Shown: piece after piece, positions 17,254 through 26,049 of the stretch
How positions within the stretch are numbered: position 1 is the stretch's first letter
How the letters are laid out: every line of letters starts with the position of its first letter
Source of the DNA: an uncultured Gemmiger sp.
GTDB lineage: Bacteria; Bacillota; Clostridia; Oscillospirales; Ruminococcaceae
DNA length: 64,000 nucleotides
Assembly (NCBI GenBank): GCA_944388215.1
Contig: CALXHT010000042.1
Location: forward strand, 62,001-126,000
Direction: 5' to 3'
Translations under genes and position numbers: made by a program
The notes under the pieces: generated by a model
What the model saw: only the letters and a program-made list of their open reading frames with translations
The model's database searches: none
What the model was told of the DNA's origin: nothing

Positions 17254-18567
17254 TTATGTAGAATTTCTTTCCAAAATGGCTACAAAAAAGCCATCGGTTC
17301 CGGTTTTATGCGGCAAAAACAGCGTGCCGAATTCTCCTTGCTCCATACCCGGCAAAGTCAGTTCAGGTTTTACAAGGCGGAACCGGGGATTGTTTTTGAG
17401 GAAAATTTCAATCTGGTTTTGATTCTCCTGCACATTGATTGTACAGGTAGAATACACCAAACGGCCGTTTTCGGCAAGAGCATCCGCACCATTTTGCAAG
17501 ATTTTTTGCTGAATGGCGCACAAATTTTCCATGCCTTCCAGATCTTTATACCGGATATCCGGCTTTTTGGCAATGACCCCCAGACCGGAACAGGGCACAT
17601 CGCACAAGATCCGATCGAAGGTGCCCAACTCTTTTTGCGGAACAGTAGCATCGTTATGAACAGCACGCGCGCAGCGGATGCCGCAGCGCTCAAACGCTTT
17701 TTCGATCAGACGAACTCTTCCGGGGACCACTTCTCCACTGATGAGAGTGCCTTTGTTTTGCATTTGCTCCGCGAGTGTCAGGCTTTTGCCTCCCGGAGCT
17801 GCACAGAGGTCCAGGACTTTCTGCCCCGGCCGTACTGCCAAGGCAAGAGCTGCGAACTGACTGGCCAGTCCCTGCACATGGTACTTGCCCTGTGCAAAGG
17901 CCTGTCCCGATGCCGGCGAGCCCTGAAAATCCACCATCAATGCATGGGGCCACGGTCCGGGATGCACGGTGTGCCCTTCCGCCCGAAGTTCTTTTGTCAA
18001 GGCCTGATCATCAGTGCACAGCGTATTGACGCGTACCGCAGAGACAGGACGGTTACGAAAAGCCTCTGCTATGGCGAAAGCCTCTTCGCCATACTCCCGA
18101 TACAGGAGCGCTGCCACAGAACGGGACAGGCAATCATAAATTTGCAGCCGTTCCAATGGATCCCGGAAGTCTTCCTGCCGGACCGGCAAAACCGCCGCAC
18201 GGCGCAGCACAGCATTTACCATGCCGGAAGCGCTTGTCTTGCCCATCGCTTTCGTGAGTTTCACAGATTCATTCACCGCCGCAGGCAACGGCACATCCAT
18301 ATACCGCGCCTGGGCCAGTCCGGCGCGCAAGATGGCCCGCACCGGGGCATCCAGTTTTGCCACCGGCTTTTTGCTGAACCGATCCAGCAAAAAATCCAGC
18401 AGCGGCTGATATTCCAGCACAGTGTAAAAGATGCGTGTCGCGAAAGCCGCGTCCCGTCCGTCCAAAGCCGGCGTACATTTTTTCAGTTCTGCATCCAGTA
18501 CCAGATTGGCGTATCCGGCCTGCTCCTGATGCATCAACGCCTTTACGGCCAGGCGCCGCGGCGTCAC
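17254..18567 (-). CDS. rsmB: 16S rRNA m5C967 methyltransferase RsmB
   Basis: This 437-residue RsmB/Sun protein has an N-terminal NusB-like helical part and a C-terminal Rossmann methyltransferase. The motifs LDLCAAPGGKSL, CDVPCSGLG (catalytic Cys) and YSTCTIN (second Cys) are intact. The start is GTG 18567, in a 4-base GTGA overlap with the fmt stop, which settles the start although the frame stays open further upstream through fmt. The family commonly starts at this place after fmt. The length matches about 440. Confidence 0.93.
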   Translation of the reverse strand: MTPRRLAVKALMHQEQAGYANLVLDAELKKCTPALDGRDAAFATRIFYTVLEYQPLLDFLLDRFSKKPVAKLDAPVRAILRAGLAQARYMDVPLPAAVNESVKLTKAMGKTSASGMVNAVLRRAAVLPVRQEDFRDPLERLQIYDCLSRSVAALLYREYGEEAFAIAEAFRNRPVSAVRVNTLCTDDQALTKELRAEGHTVHPGPWPHALMVDFQGSPASGQAFAQGKYHVQGLASQFAALALAVRPGQKVLDLCAAPGGKSLTLAEQMQNKGTLISGEVVPGRVRLIEKAFERCGIRCARAVHNDATVPQKELGTFDRILCDVPCSGLGVIAKKPDIRYKDLEGMENLCAIQQKILQNGADALAENGRLVYSTCTINVQENQNQIEIFLKNNPRFRLVKPELTLPGMEQGEFGTLFLPHKTGTDGFFVAILERNST

Positions 18568-19484
18568 AGGCAATCCCCCGCTTTGAGGCGGCGTCCCGCC
18601 GCCCAGGCTGTGCCGGTCATCGGCTTGCCGCCCTCCGGCGTCACGGTAAGCAGTTCCACAGCACCGTCTGCGGCAGCGATGGTCAGCGGTTTCAGCGAGA
18701 TCACCGTTCCCGGCGATGCGGAGTTCTGCTGTTGGGCCAAGCGGCATTCAAGCACCTTGATACGTTTGCCGTCATGCATAAACCACGCCGCCGGCCACGG
18801 ATTCATACCGCGCACCCAGTTGTGAATGTGGGATGCCTGTTGCGTGAAATCAAACTGTGCCATTTCCTTGTTCAGGGGCGGCGCCATCGTAGCCAGTTCA
18901 TGCTGCTGCGGCGTCGGCTTGAGGGCACCGGCTGCCAATGCCTCCAGCGCCTTTACCAGCGTTTTCGCCCCCACGGTGCTGACACGGTCGAACAACTCGC
19001 CGCTTGTTTCTTCCGGCCCGATGTCCACCGGTTCCACCAGCAGCACATCCCCGGTATCCAGTCCCTCATCCAGCTGCATGATGGAAACACCCGTCCGGGG
19101 ATCTCCATTCAGTACAGCCCATTGAATGGGAGCGGAACCGCGATATTTGGGCAAGAGCGAAACGTGCAGATTGATGCAGCCATACCGTGCCACATGCAGA
19201 AGCTGCGGCGGAATGATGCACCCGTATGCCACCACCACCACGATGTCGGGGGCAAGGCTGCGGATCAGGTCGTCGGAGCTTCCGTCCCGCAGCGTACGCG
19301 GCTGGTATACCGGAATGCCGTGTTTTTCCGCCATCTGCTTGACGGGCGGCGCGGTCAGGATCTGCTTGCGCCCCACGGGTTTGTCGCGCCGGGTAAACAC
19401 CGCACAGATCTCGTGTCCCGCGCTGATGAGCGCCTCCAGACTTTCCGCTGCGATGTCAGGCGTTCCCATGAACAGGATTTTCAT
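18564..19484 (-). CDS. fmt: Methionyl-tRNA formyltransferase Fmt
   Basis: This 306-residue enzyme formylates Met-tRNA using 10-formyl-THF to make the initiator. The N-terminus MKILFMGTPD and the catalytic loop NLHVSLLPKYRGSAPI (with the Asn-His-Asp active site) are visible, followed by the OB-fold C-domain. The length is 306, normal. def lies 3 bases upstream and rsmB overlaps it downstream, the standard def-fmt-rsmB order. Confidence 0.96.
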   Translation of the reverse strand: MKILFMGTPDIAAESLEALISAGHEICAVFTRRDKPVGRKQILTAPPVKQMAEKHGIPVYQPRTLRDGSSDDLIRSLAPDIVVVVAYGCIIPPQLLHVARYGCINLHVSLLPKYRGSAPIQWAVLNGDPRTGVSIMQLDEGLDTGDVLLVEPVDIGPEETSGELFDRVSTVGAKTLVKALEALAAGALKPTPQQHELATMAPPLNKEMAQFDFTQQASHIHNWVRGMNPWPAAWFMHDGKRIKVLECRLAQQQNSASPGTVISLKPLTIAAADGAVELLTVTPEGGKPMTGTAWAAGRRLKAGDCL

Positions 19485-19487
19485 GTA

Positions 19488-20003
19488 TCAGTCCTCGTTT
19501 TCTTCGGGATAATCGTCCTCATAGAAGTGGGTGGCCAAATCCATGATGGTAATGCCATCCAGATGATTGTTCTCATGCTGGATGCAGCGGGCCAGCATAT
19601 CGTCCGCTTCCATCTCAAACCATTCGCCGTGGCGGTCCTGGGCCTTCACCTTCACGTGCTTGGAGCGGGCGATGGCACCATTGTGCCCCGGGAACGACAG
19701 GCAGCCCTCGTAGAGTTCCACCTTTTCGTCGCTCAGTTCCAGAATCTCGGGGTTGATGAATTCAATCACCTTGTATTCGTAATTGTCCGGAACCTCCTCG
19801 GGCATGTCCCGCTCGTCTAGACAAATGAACAACCGGCGCATCATGCCGACCTGCGGACCGGCAAGGCCAAGCCCATTGGCAGCCAGCAGCGTTTCCTTCA
19901 TATCGTCCAGCAGAACGCCCAGACGTTCGTCAAATTTTGTGACAGGGCGGCAGACCTTTTTCAGAATGGGGTCTCCGTCCTGAACAATGGTACGAAGTGC
20001 CAT
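19488..20003 (-). CDS. def: Peptide deformylase Def
   Basis: This 171-residue metallo-enzyme removes the formyl group from new proteins. The three metal motifs are visible: GLGLAGPQVG, EGCLSFPG (metal Cys) and QHENNHLDG, which has the HEXXH zinc signature. Two Asn instead of the more common ID/MD within it is a minor variant. A C-terminal acidic tail (YEDDYPEENED) is longer than usual. It lies between priA and fmt. Confidence 0.95.
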   Translation of the reverse strand: MALRTIVQDGDPILKKVCRPVTKFDERLGVLLDDMKETLLAANGLGLAGPQVGMMRRLFICLDERDMPEEVPDNYEYKVIEFINPEILELSDEKVELYEGCLSFPGHNGAIARSKHVKVKAQDRHGEWFEMEADDMLARCIQHENNHLDGITIMDLATHFYEDDYPEENED

Positions 20004-20024
20004 AAGAATAACCTCCAGTTATCT

Positions 20025-22292
20025 TTACATATCTCCATCGGAGTTGAAATCCAGAATGACCGATGCCTTCTGCGGCAATTTTTCCTGCGCATAAGCATCC
20101 AGTGTCTCTTGCAAAAGCGCCCGGAACGCCGCATCATTGCGGCATTTCAGCGTAAGCTTGTAACGATATTTCCCGTTGAGCATCGTAATGGCCATCGGCG
20201 CGGGGCCCAAAAGGCGGAGCGGAATTTGGGGATGCTCCGCTGCCCGCTCTGCCAGCAACGCACCGAACCGGTGGGCCGCCATGGCAACGGTTCCCTCCAT
20301 TGCTCCCACAAACCCGACCACACAGAAAGCGCAGAACGGCGGATACAGTCCGAACTTGCGGAAGGCGATCTCTTCACGGTAAAACGCTTCATAATCCTGC
20401 GCGGCCGCCAGCTGCAGCACGGGGTGATTGGGCACCGTCGTCTGAATCAGCGCGCGACCCGGCAGAGCCGCCCGGCCGCCCCGGCCGATCACCTGGGTGA
20501 CCAGGCTGAAGACACTTTCGTACGCCCGGAATCCCTGGCCGAAAAGCAGCGAATCAATACCCAGGACTCCTACCAGCGTGACCTTCTCAAAATCCAGTCC
20601 CTTGGCCACCATCTGGGTGCCCAGCAGGATGTCATATTCCTGCCGCCCAAACTGTGCCAGCATCGTTTCGTGGGCGTTTTTCTGGCTGGTGGAATCCTGG
20701 TCCATCCGCAGGATCCGTGCTCCCGGCAGCAATTCCGCCAGTTCCTCTTCCACGCGCTGCGTGCCGAAACCACTGTAGTTGAGTTTTCCGCCGCATTCCG
20801 GGCAAGTCTGTGGCAGCGGCCGCACGGTATGCCCGCAATGATGGCACATCAGAGCCTGCTGCGGTTTGTGATAGACCATCGGCACACTGCAATTGGGGCA
20901 TTTCAGCACATGGCCGCAGGTGGCGCACATTGCCACCGTATTGTACCCGCGCCGGTTCAGGAGCAGAATGCTCTGTTCCCCGTTGTCCAGGTTTTCCTGC
21001 AGCTCCCGGATCATCCGGGTGCTTACTTCCCGGGGATTGCCGGCCGCGAGTTCCGCACGCATATCAATGAAATCCACCTGAGGCAGCGGACGGCCTCCGT
21101 AACGCTGGGTAAGCGTCACCAGCTTATATTTACCGCTTTCGGCGGCGTGGTATGTCTCGGTCAGAGGGGTGGCCGACGCAAACACCAGCAAGGCGTTTTC
21201 CATTGCTGCGCGCTTCTTGGCCACATCATGGGCATCGTAGCGCGGCGCCGACTCACTCTGGTAGGTGTGCTCCTGTTCCTCATCCATAATGATGAGGCCT
21301 ATATTTTGCAGCGGCGCAAAAATCGCACTGCGCGTGCCCACCACAATGTCCGCCTGCCCCTGCTGGATCAGTCGCCATTGCAGCAGCCGTTCGGTATTGT
21401 TGAGCGCCGAATGCTGCACCGCCAGACGGCTGCCGAATGTGGATTTCAGCCGGCGGATCATCTGCGGCGTCAGGCTGATTTCCGGCACCAGAATCAGCGC
21501 TTTCCGCCCCAGTTCCAGTGCACGTTGGATCAGCTTCAAAAACACAATGGTTTTGCCGCTGCCCGTCACTCCATGCAGCAGCGCCGCATGGGGCTTTCCG
21601 TCTTCCAGATCCGGCGCAAGGGAATCAAAGGCTTGCTGCTGTTCCGGTGCCAGGTCAATGGGCTGCGGTGCAAAGGGAATGTCTGCAAAAAGATCCAGTG
21701 CCTTATCCTGCTCGGATACGGTCAGAACCCCTTTGGCACACAGGGTATCCAGTGTGGTCTTGGAGATGCCCACCTCGTCCAGCTGGTGGGCAGTGAGCGG
21801 TCCGGCGCGTAGTGCCTCCACCGCTGCTTTTTGCCGCGGCCCCGGTTTCGGCTTGGAAGGAAGCTCACCCGCCAGGGTGTACAGCCGTTCGGTGGAACGG
21901 CTGAGCCGGTTTTGCATGACCGGCTTGCCATCAACCACCGCCGCCCGGTACTGCGCTCCATAAGGGATCACCGCTTTCACGGCCTCAAACCAGGTACAGA
22001 AGGTCCTGGCTTTCAGGAAGTGAACCAGTTCCAGCAGATCCGGTGTCAGCCTCGCCTGTTCCGGCGCTGCGTCAAAAATTTCTTTCAACCGCTCGGGTAT
22101 TCCCTCGGTCTGCTGCTCCTCCACCCGGAGTACCACCGCCATACGGGGTTTGTTGCCTTTTCCGAACGGAACCAGTACCATACTTCCGGGCCAGACGCAC
22201 CCTTGTAATCTTTCCGGTATCCGATAGGAATACAGCTTGTCAAAGTGGATCGTCGCGTTATCTACCGCGGCCTGCGCCGTTGTCAGGATCAT
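20025..22292 (-). CDS. priA: Primosomal replication restart helicase PriA
   Basis: This 755-residue 3'-5' helicase reloads the replisome at stalled forks. It has an N-terminal DNA-binding domain, Walker A GVTGSGKT, DEEQEHTY and a zinc-binding region with four CxxC pairs (CATCGHVLKCPNC and CHHCGHTVRPLPQTCPEC). Later comes the helicase C-domain with IGRGGRAALPG. The length is normal. The ATG/stop overlap with gmk is 4 bases. In Bacillus rpoZ and coaBC lie between gmk and priA; both are absent here. Confidence 0.95.
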   Translation of the reverse strand: MILTTAQAAVDNATIHFDKLYSYRIPERLQGCVWPGSMVLVPFGKGNKPRMAVVLRVEEQQTEGIPERLKEIFDAAPEQARLTPDLLELVHFLKARTFCTWFEAVKAVIPYGAQYRAAVVDGKPVMQNRLSRSTERLYTLAGELPSKPKPGPRQKAAVEALRAGPLTAHQLDEVGISKTTLDTLCAKGVLTVSEQDKALDLFADIPFAPQPIDLAPEQQQAFDSLAPDLEDGKPHAALLHGVTGSGKTIVFLKLIQRALELGRKALILVPEISLTPQMIRRLKSTFGSRLAVQHSALNNTERLLQWRLIQQGQADIVVGTRSAIFAPLQNIGLIIMDEEQEHTYQSESAPRYDAHDVAKKRAAMENALLVFASATPLTETYHAAESGKYKLVTLTQRYGGRPLPQVDFIDMRAELAAGNPREVSTRMIRELQENLDNGEQSILLLNRRGYNTVAMCATCGHVLKCPNCSVPMVYHKPQQALMCHHCGHTVRPLPQTCPECGGKLNYSGFGTQRVEEELAELLPGARILRMDQDSTSQKNAHETMLAQFGRQEYDILLGTQMVAKGLDFEKVTLVGVLGIDSLLFGQGFRAYESVFSLVTQVIGRGGRAALPGRALIQTTVPNHPVLQLAAAQDYEAFYREEIAFRKFGLYPPFCAFCVVGFVGAMEGTVAMAAHRFGALLAERAAEHPQIPLRLLGPAPMAITMLNGKYRYKLTLKCRNDAAFRALLQETLDAYAQEKLPQKASVILDFNSDGDM

Positions 22293-22867
22293 TCGTCCTT
22301 CCCGTTCTGAAGTTTGGCCTCGATGATGGAATACAGATCGTCCGCGCAGGTTTCCACCTGGCCGTTGACCACATGCTCATCATATTCCGCCGAGTGGGCG
22401 ATTTCCGTTTTGGCACGTTCCAGACGGCGTTGGATGGTTTCCTCATTCTCGGTACCGCGGTTGCGCAGGCGGCGCTCCAGTTCCTGCATGTCCGGCGGCA
22501 AGACGAAGATCGTCGTGGCTCCCGGATACATCTTCTTGATGTTGCCGGCGCCTTCCACTTCGATAACGAGAATCACCGGAATTCCGCGCTCCATGCGGGT
22601 TTCAATTTCGCTGCGCAGCGTACCGTAGTAGTTGCCGCAGTACTGGGTGTGTTCCACAATCTGATCGTGGGCCAGGTGATCCTCGAAATCAGCCACCGAC
22701 ATAAAGTGGTAATTGATGCCGTCCTTTTCCCCCTCACGAGGAGTTCGGGTTGTGGCTGAAACGGTGTGCTGAATCTCCGGATGCTTCTTCAAAAGATTGG
22801 CAACAACCGTGTCCTTGCCTGTTCCCGACGGTCCCGAAACCACAAACAGATATTTTTCACCTTTCAT
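22289..22867 (-). CDS. gmk: Guanylate kinase Gmk
   Basis: This 192-residue enzyme phosphorylates GMP to GDP. The Walker [12 protein letters not shown] and [17 protein letters not shown] (GMP-binding) are visible, followed by the LID region [11 protein letters not shown]. The start is ATG 22867 after AGGAAAGGGA, overlapping the DUF370 gene end by 11 bases. It lies in the conserved order yicC-remA-gmk. The length matches the family (about 190-205). Confidence 0.95.
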   Translation of the reverse strand: MKGEKYLFVVSGPSGTGKDTVVANLLKKHPEIQHTVSATTRTPREGEKDGINYHFMSVADFEDHLAHDQIVEHTQYCGNYYGTLRSEIETRMERGIPVILVIEVEGAGNIKKMYPGATTIFVLPPDMQELERRLRNRGTENEETIQRRLERAKTEIAHSAEYDEHVVNGQVETCADDLYSIIEAKLQNGKDE

Positions 22868-23123
22868 ATTGCCTGTCCCTTTCCTCTTCCTCTTGCGCAA
22901 AACGTCCTGTAATGCTGTCCAGCGAAATGCCTGACAGAATCACGTGATCAGAATCCATAATCAACACAGCCTGGGTCTTTCGCCCGTAGGAGGCGTCGAT
23001 CAATGCGCCCTTCTCCCGTGCATCCTGAATCAGACGCTTGATGGGCGCCGAATCCGGACTGACAATGGTAATCACACGGTCCGCATTGACCATATTGCCG
23101 AATCCGATATTGATCAGTTTCAT
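22857..23123 (-). CDS. remA: RemA-like DUF370 DNA-binding regulator
   Basis: This 88-residue protein begins [18 protein letters not shown], the RemA/DUF370 signature. In Bacillus, RemA activates biofilm matrix and osmoprotection operons by DNA wrapping. The motif [18 protein letters not shown] is also visible. The family is 85-90 residues. The C-terminus is a charged tail ([11 protein letters not shown]). It overlaps gmk by 11 bases. The gene is widespread in Clostridia without biofilm operons, so its target genes here are unknown. Confidence 0.9.
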   Translation of the reverse strand: MKLINIGFGNMVNADRVITIVSPDSAPIKRLIQDAREKGALIDASYGRKTQAVLIMDSDHVILSGISLDSITGRFAQEEEERDRQYER

Positions 23124-23132
23124 GGTGACCCC

Positions 23133-24011
23133 TTATTCGATGTTCTGGATCTGCTCGCGGATTTTCTCGATTTCGGATTTCAGTTCCACCACCAGACGTG
23201 TGATGGCCACATCCTGGCATTTGGAACCGATTGTGTTGGATTCCCGGTTCAGTTCCTGTGTCAGGAAATCCAGCTTGCGGCCAATGGGTTCGTTCAGTTC
23301 CAGAATTTCCCGGTACTGGGCCACATGGCTGTGCAGACGAACCGTTTCCTCGTCAATCGCCGTTTTGTCCGCAAAGATGGCCGCTTCGGTTACGATCCGT
23401 GCGTCATCAATATTCCGGTCTTCCAGCAATTCCCGCAGGCGGGCATACAGTTTGTCACTGTACACCTGCACCCGCCCTGCGCTGTCCTTTTCGATCTGCG
23501 CAACCAGCTTTTCAATGCTTGTCAGGCGCCCTTCCACATCTTCCTTGAGCTTTTCACCTTCCGTGGCACGCATGCTCACAAAAGATGTCAACGCCTGCTC
23601 GGCCACCGACTGCACATCCTGCCAGAGTTCTTCCTCATCCGTCGGCGCCGCTGTCTGGGCAAGCACATCCGGAAAACGGGCCAGCATGCCAACCGTCACA
23701 TCATTTTTCAGATCCATGCGCTCCGACATGGCGTTGAGAGCCTCCCGGTATCCCCGCGCGAGCTGCCAGTTCACCGAAATGACGGTATCGGCCGCCGTGA
23801 CTGTCTGAATGGAAAGATTCAACTCTACCTTTCCACGGCTGACCTTGGACGCTACCAGCTTTTTGAGTTTATCCTCCAAAAATGCACAGGACCGCGGCAG
23901 TCGGGAGGAATATTCAAAGAACCGGGCATTGACGCTTCTCAATTCCACCTTGATATCACGGCCATGCAGCAGCGCACCCGCGCGGCCATAACCTGTCATG
24001 CTTAAAACCAT
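23133..24011 (-). CDS. yicC: YicC/YloC family endoribonuclease
   Basis: This 292-residue protein starts VLSMTGYGRA, the YicC hallmark, and has the DUF1732 C-terminal region ending REQIQNIE. E. coli YicC is an RNase that acts on the small RNA RyhB. NARFFEYSSRLPR and CQDVAITRLVVELKSEIEKIREQ are typical. The start is ATG 24011 with GAGGTG about 8 bases upstream. It is the first gene of the 12-kb housekeeping chain and has a promoter candidate just upstream. The physiological substrate here is unknown. Confidence 0.9.
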   Translation of the reverse strand: MVLSMTGYGRAGALLHGRDIKVELRSVNARFFEYSSRLPRSCAFLEDKLKKLVASKVSRGKVELNLSIQTVTAADTVISVNWQLARGYREALNAMSERMDLKNDVTVGMLARFPDVLAQTAAPTDEEELWQDVQSVAEQALTSFVSMRATEGEKLKEDVEGRLTSIEKLVAQIEKDSAGRVQVYSDKLYARLRELLEDRNIDDARIVTEAAIFADKTAIDEETVRLHSHVAQYREILELNEPIGRKLDFLTQELNRESNTIGSKCQDVAITRLVVELKSEIEKIREQIQNIE

Positions 24012-24062
24012 ATCCTACACCTCGTGGCTGTATACCTTTGTTCCGGTCGCACAAAAACATAT

Positions 24063-24098
24063 ATTGTATATTGTACTATTTTTACAGCCAAGATGCAA
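24063..24098 (-). promoter_or_regulatory. Overlapping promoter candidates upstream of yicC
   Basis: Two overlapping minus-strand options both have 17-bp spacers: TTGCAT (24093-24098) with TACAAT (24070-24075), and TTGGCT (24086-24091) with TACAAT (24063-24068). The surrounding 90 bases are AT-rich. The promoter likely drives the yicC to thiN chain. Confidence 0.6.
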
Positions 24099-24152
24099 GG
24101 TGGCACTGCCGGTTTCCCCTGCCTTTACCTTGATTTTTTACATGGATAACAC

Positions 24153-24180
24153 AAAACCGCCCTCGCAAAAGCGAGGGCGG
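24153..24180 (-). terminator. Terminator after the carboxyltransferase operon
   Basis: A perfect 10-bp stem (CCGCCCTCGC / GCGAGGGCGG) with loop AAAA on the plus strand ends in a short T run (TTTT) on the minus strand, 12 bases beyond the 5S-like gene. Confidence 0.7.
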
Positions 24181-24191
24181 CAAAATTTCAA

Positions 24192-25601
24192 TCAAACAGG
24201 ATGAGACTTGTTCTCGTAATCCGCATGCAGTGCATCCACACCCTGCAGACGGGCATTGCGCTTCTCAAAGAACTTGGGGGCAACCTGCGGGAACATGGCG
24301 TAGGTCAGCACATCCTCTTCCTGGATGGCGTACTTGGCGGCCTCAGCCTTCAGCTTGTCCATCTCAGGCTCCAGCGTATCGGCAAAGCGACAGGTGATGG
24401 GCTTTTCACCCTTCAGGATAAAGTCGCTGAACTCCTTCTTGATGGGAGCCGGCGTCTTGCCGTAATCACCATGAACCAGACCCTTGAACTCCTTGGTGAC
24501 CATCTTGTAGCGCTCACCGAGGATCACATTGAAGACAGCCTGCGTACCGACGATCTGGCTGGTCGGAGTGACCAGCGGCGGATAACCGGCATCCTCACGT
24601 ACACGAGGAATCTCCAGCAGCACTTCATCCAGCTTGTCTTCCTTGCCGGCATCCTTCAGCTGCTTGAGCATGTTGGAGAACATGCCACCCGGGACCTGAT
24701 ACAGCAGCGTATTGGCATCGACGCCCAGGGACTTCGGGCTGATCTGGCCGTTGGCAATGTACTTTTCGCGCAGCTTGGCGAAGTAGGCACGCACCACATT
24801 CAGCTGGTTGAGGTCCAGACCGGTGTCGTAATCGGTGCCCTGCAGGGCAGCCACCAGGCTCTCGGTGGGCATATGAGAAGTGCCCAGCGCCAGCGGGCTC
24901 ATGGCGGTATCCACGATATCGGCACCCGCTTCAATGCCCTTGAGAATGGACATGGAAGCCAGACCGGCCGTATAGTGGCTGTGAATATCCACCGGGATCT
25001 TGACCGTGGACTTCAGTTCCTTGACCAGGTCGTAGCAGGTGTAAGGCTTGAGCAGGCCTGCCATATCCTTGATGCAGATGGAGTTGGCGCCCATCTCTTC
25101 CAGCGTCTTGGCATACTTGGCAAAATACTCATTGTTATGTACGGGGCTCAGCGTATAGCTGATGCAGGCCTGCACATGAGCGCCTTCCTTGTTGGCAGCC
25201 TTGATGGCCGTCTCAAGGTTGCGCGGATCGTTCAGCGCATCAAAGATACGAATCACGTCGATGCCGTTGGCCACGGACTTCTGAACAAAGTACTCCACCG
25301 CGTCGTCGGCGTAGGGACGGTAGCCCAGCATATTCTGGCCGCGGAACAGCATCTGCAGCTTCTGATGCGGCAGTTCTTTGCGCAGGATGCGCAGGCGTTC
25401 CCACGGATCTTCATCGAGGAAGCGGATGCAGGAGTCAAAGGTGGCGCCGCCCCAGCATTCAACGGAGAAATACGGGATCTTGTCCATCTCGGGCAGGATC
25501 GGGCGCATCTCATCCATCGTCATACGGGTTGCGAGCAAAGACTGGTGTGCATCGCGCAGAACGACCTCGGTAATTTTAATCGGTTTCTTAGCCAATGTCA
25601 T
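24192..25601 (-). CDS. 5S-like / OadA-type pyruvate-oxaloacetate carboxyltransferase subunit
   Basis: This 469-residue protein is of the DRE-TIM metallolyase carboxyltransferase type (OadA, PycB, transcarboxylase 5S). The N-terminus RDAHQSLLATRM, the IKDMAGLL carbamylated-lysine site and the metal site DIHSHYTAGLA are intact. It ends after the PYC/OADA conserved region and lacks the fused biotin domain. A separate carrier is encoded 16 bases upstream. The reaction is transfer of CO2 between carboxybiotin and pyruvate/oxaloacetate. Without the membrane sodium-pump subunits nearby, a soluble transcarboxylase is one option; a decarboxylase with remote partners is another. The start is ATG 25601. 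Confidence 0.88.
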   Translation of the reverse strand: MTLAKKPIKITEVVLRDAHQSLLATRMTMDEMRPILPEMDKIPYFSVECWGGATFDSCIRFLDEDPWERLRILRKELPHQKLQMLFRGQNMLGYRPYADDAVEYFVQKSVANGIDVIRIFDALNDPRNLETAIKAANKEGAHVQACISYTLSPVHNNEYFAKYAKTLEEMGANSICIKDMAGLLKPYTCYDLVKELKSTVKIPVDIHSHYTAGLASMSILKGIEAGADIVDTAMSPLALGTSHMPTESLVAALQGTDYDTGLDLNQLNVVRAYFAKLREKYIANGQISPKSLGVDANTLLYQVPGGMFSNMLKQLKDAGKEDKLDEVLLEIPRVREDAGYPPLVTPTSQIVGTQAVFNVILGERYKMVTKEFKGLVHGDYGKTPAPIKKEFSDFILKGEKPITCRFADTLEPEMDKLKAEAAKYAIQEEDVLTYAMFPQVAPKFFEKRNARLQGVDALHADYENKSHPV

Positions 25602-25617
25602 TCACCTAGCCTTTCGA

Positions 25618-25995
25618 TCAGTTCATGGTGCAGAGCAGAGCGCCGGAATCCACCACATCGCCCTTACGCACATCGATGGTGGCAATGGTGCCGTCCTGCG
25701 GAGCGCTGATCTCGTTTTCCATCTTCATGGCTTCGAGGATGAGCAGTGTGTCGCCGGCCTTGACGGAATCACCGGGCTTCACCTTCACGTCCAGAATATT
25801 ACCGGGCATGGGAGCGTTGACGGCGACAGCGCCGGCGGCACCTGCGGGAGCAGCCGGGGCGGCAGGAGCGGCAGCGGGAGCCGGAGCAGGTGCAGCGGCA
25901 GGCGCCGGAGCAGCAGCGGCAACGGGAGCACCAGTGCCCTCTTCGACCGTGACATTGTAAGCAACACCGTTGACGGTAACAATCAGGTTTTTCAT
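25618..25995 (-). CDS. Biotin carboxyl carrier protein (1.3S-like)
   Basis: This 125-residue carrier has a short N-terminal beta segment (NLIVTVNGVAYNVTVEEG) and a Pro/Ala hinge of about 40 residues. The C-terminal biotinyl domain carries the lysine in EAMKMENEI. Its length and layout match the 1.3S subunit of propionibacterial transcarboxylase and the gamma/delta carriers of sodium-pump decarboxylases. The start is ATG 25995 with AAGGAGG upstream; an 8-residue longer reading has no support. It lies between the two carboxyltransferase subunits. Holoprotein formation requires BirA, which is not in the window. Confidence 0.93.
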   Translation of the reverse strand: MKNLIVTVNGVAYNVTVEEGTGAPVAAAAPAPAAAPAPAPAAAPAAPAAPAGAAGAVAVNAPMPGNILDVKVKPGDSVKAGDTLLILEAMKMENEISAPQDGTIATIDVRKGDVVDSGALLCTMN

Positions 25996-26049
25996 AGGGA
26001 GTTCCTCCTTAAAAATCAAGGTTGATGATTTTATTCTGTGAGCGGTTGC

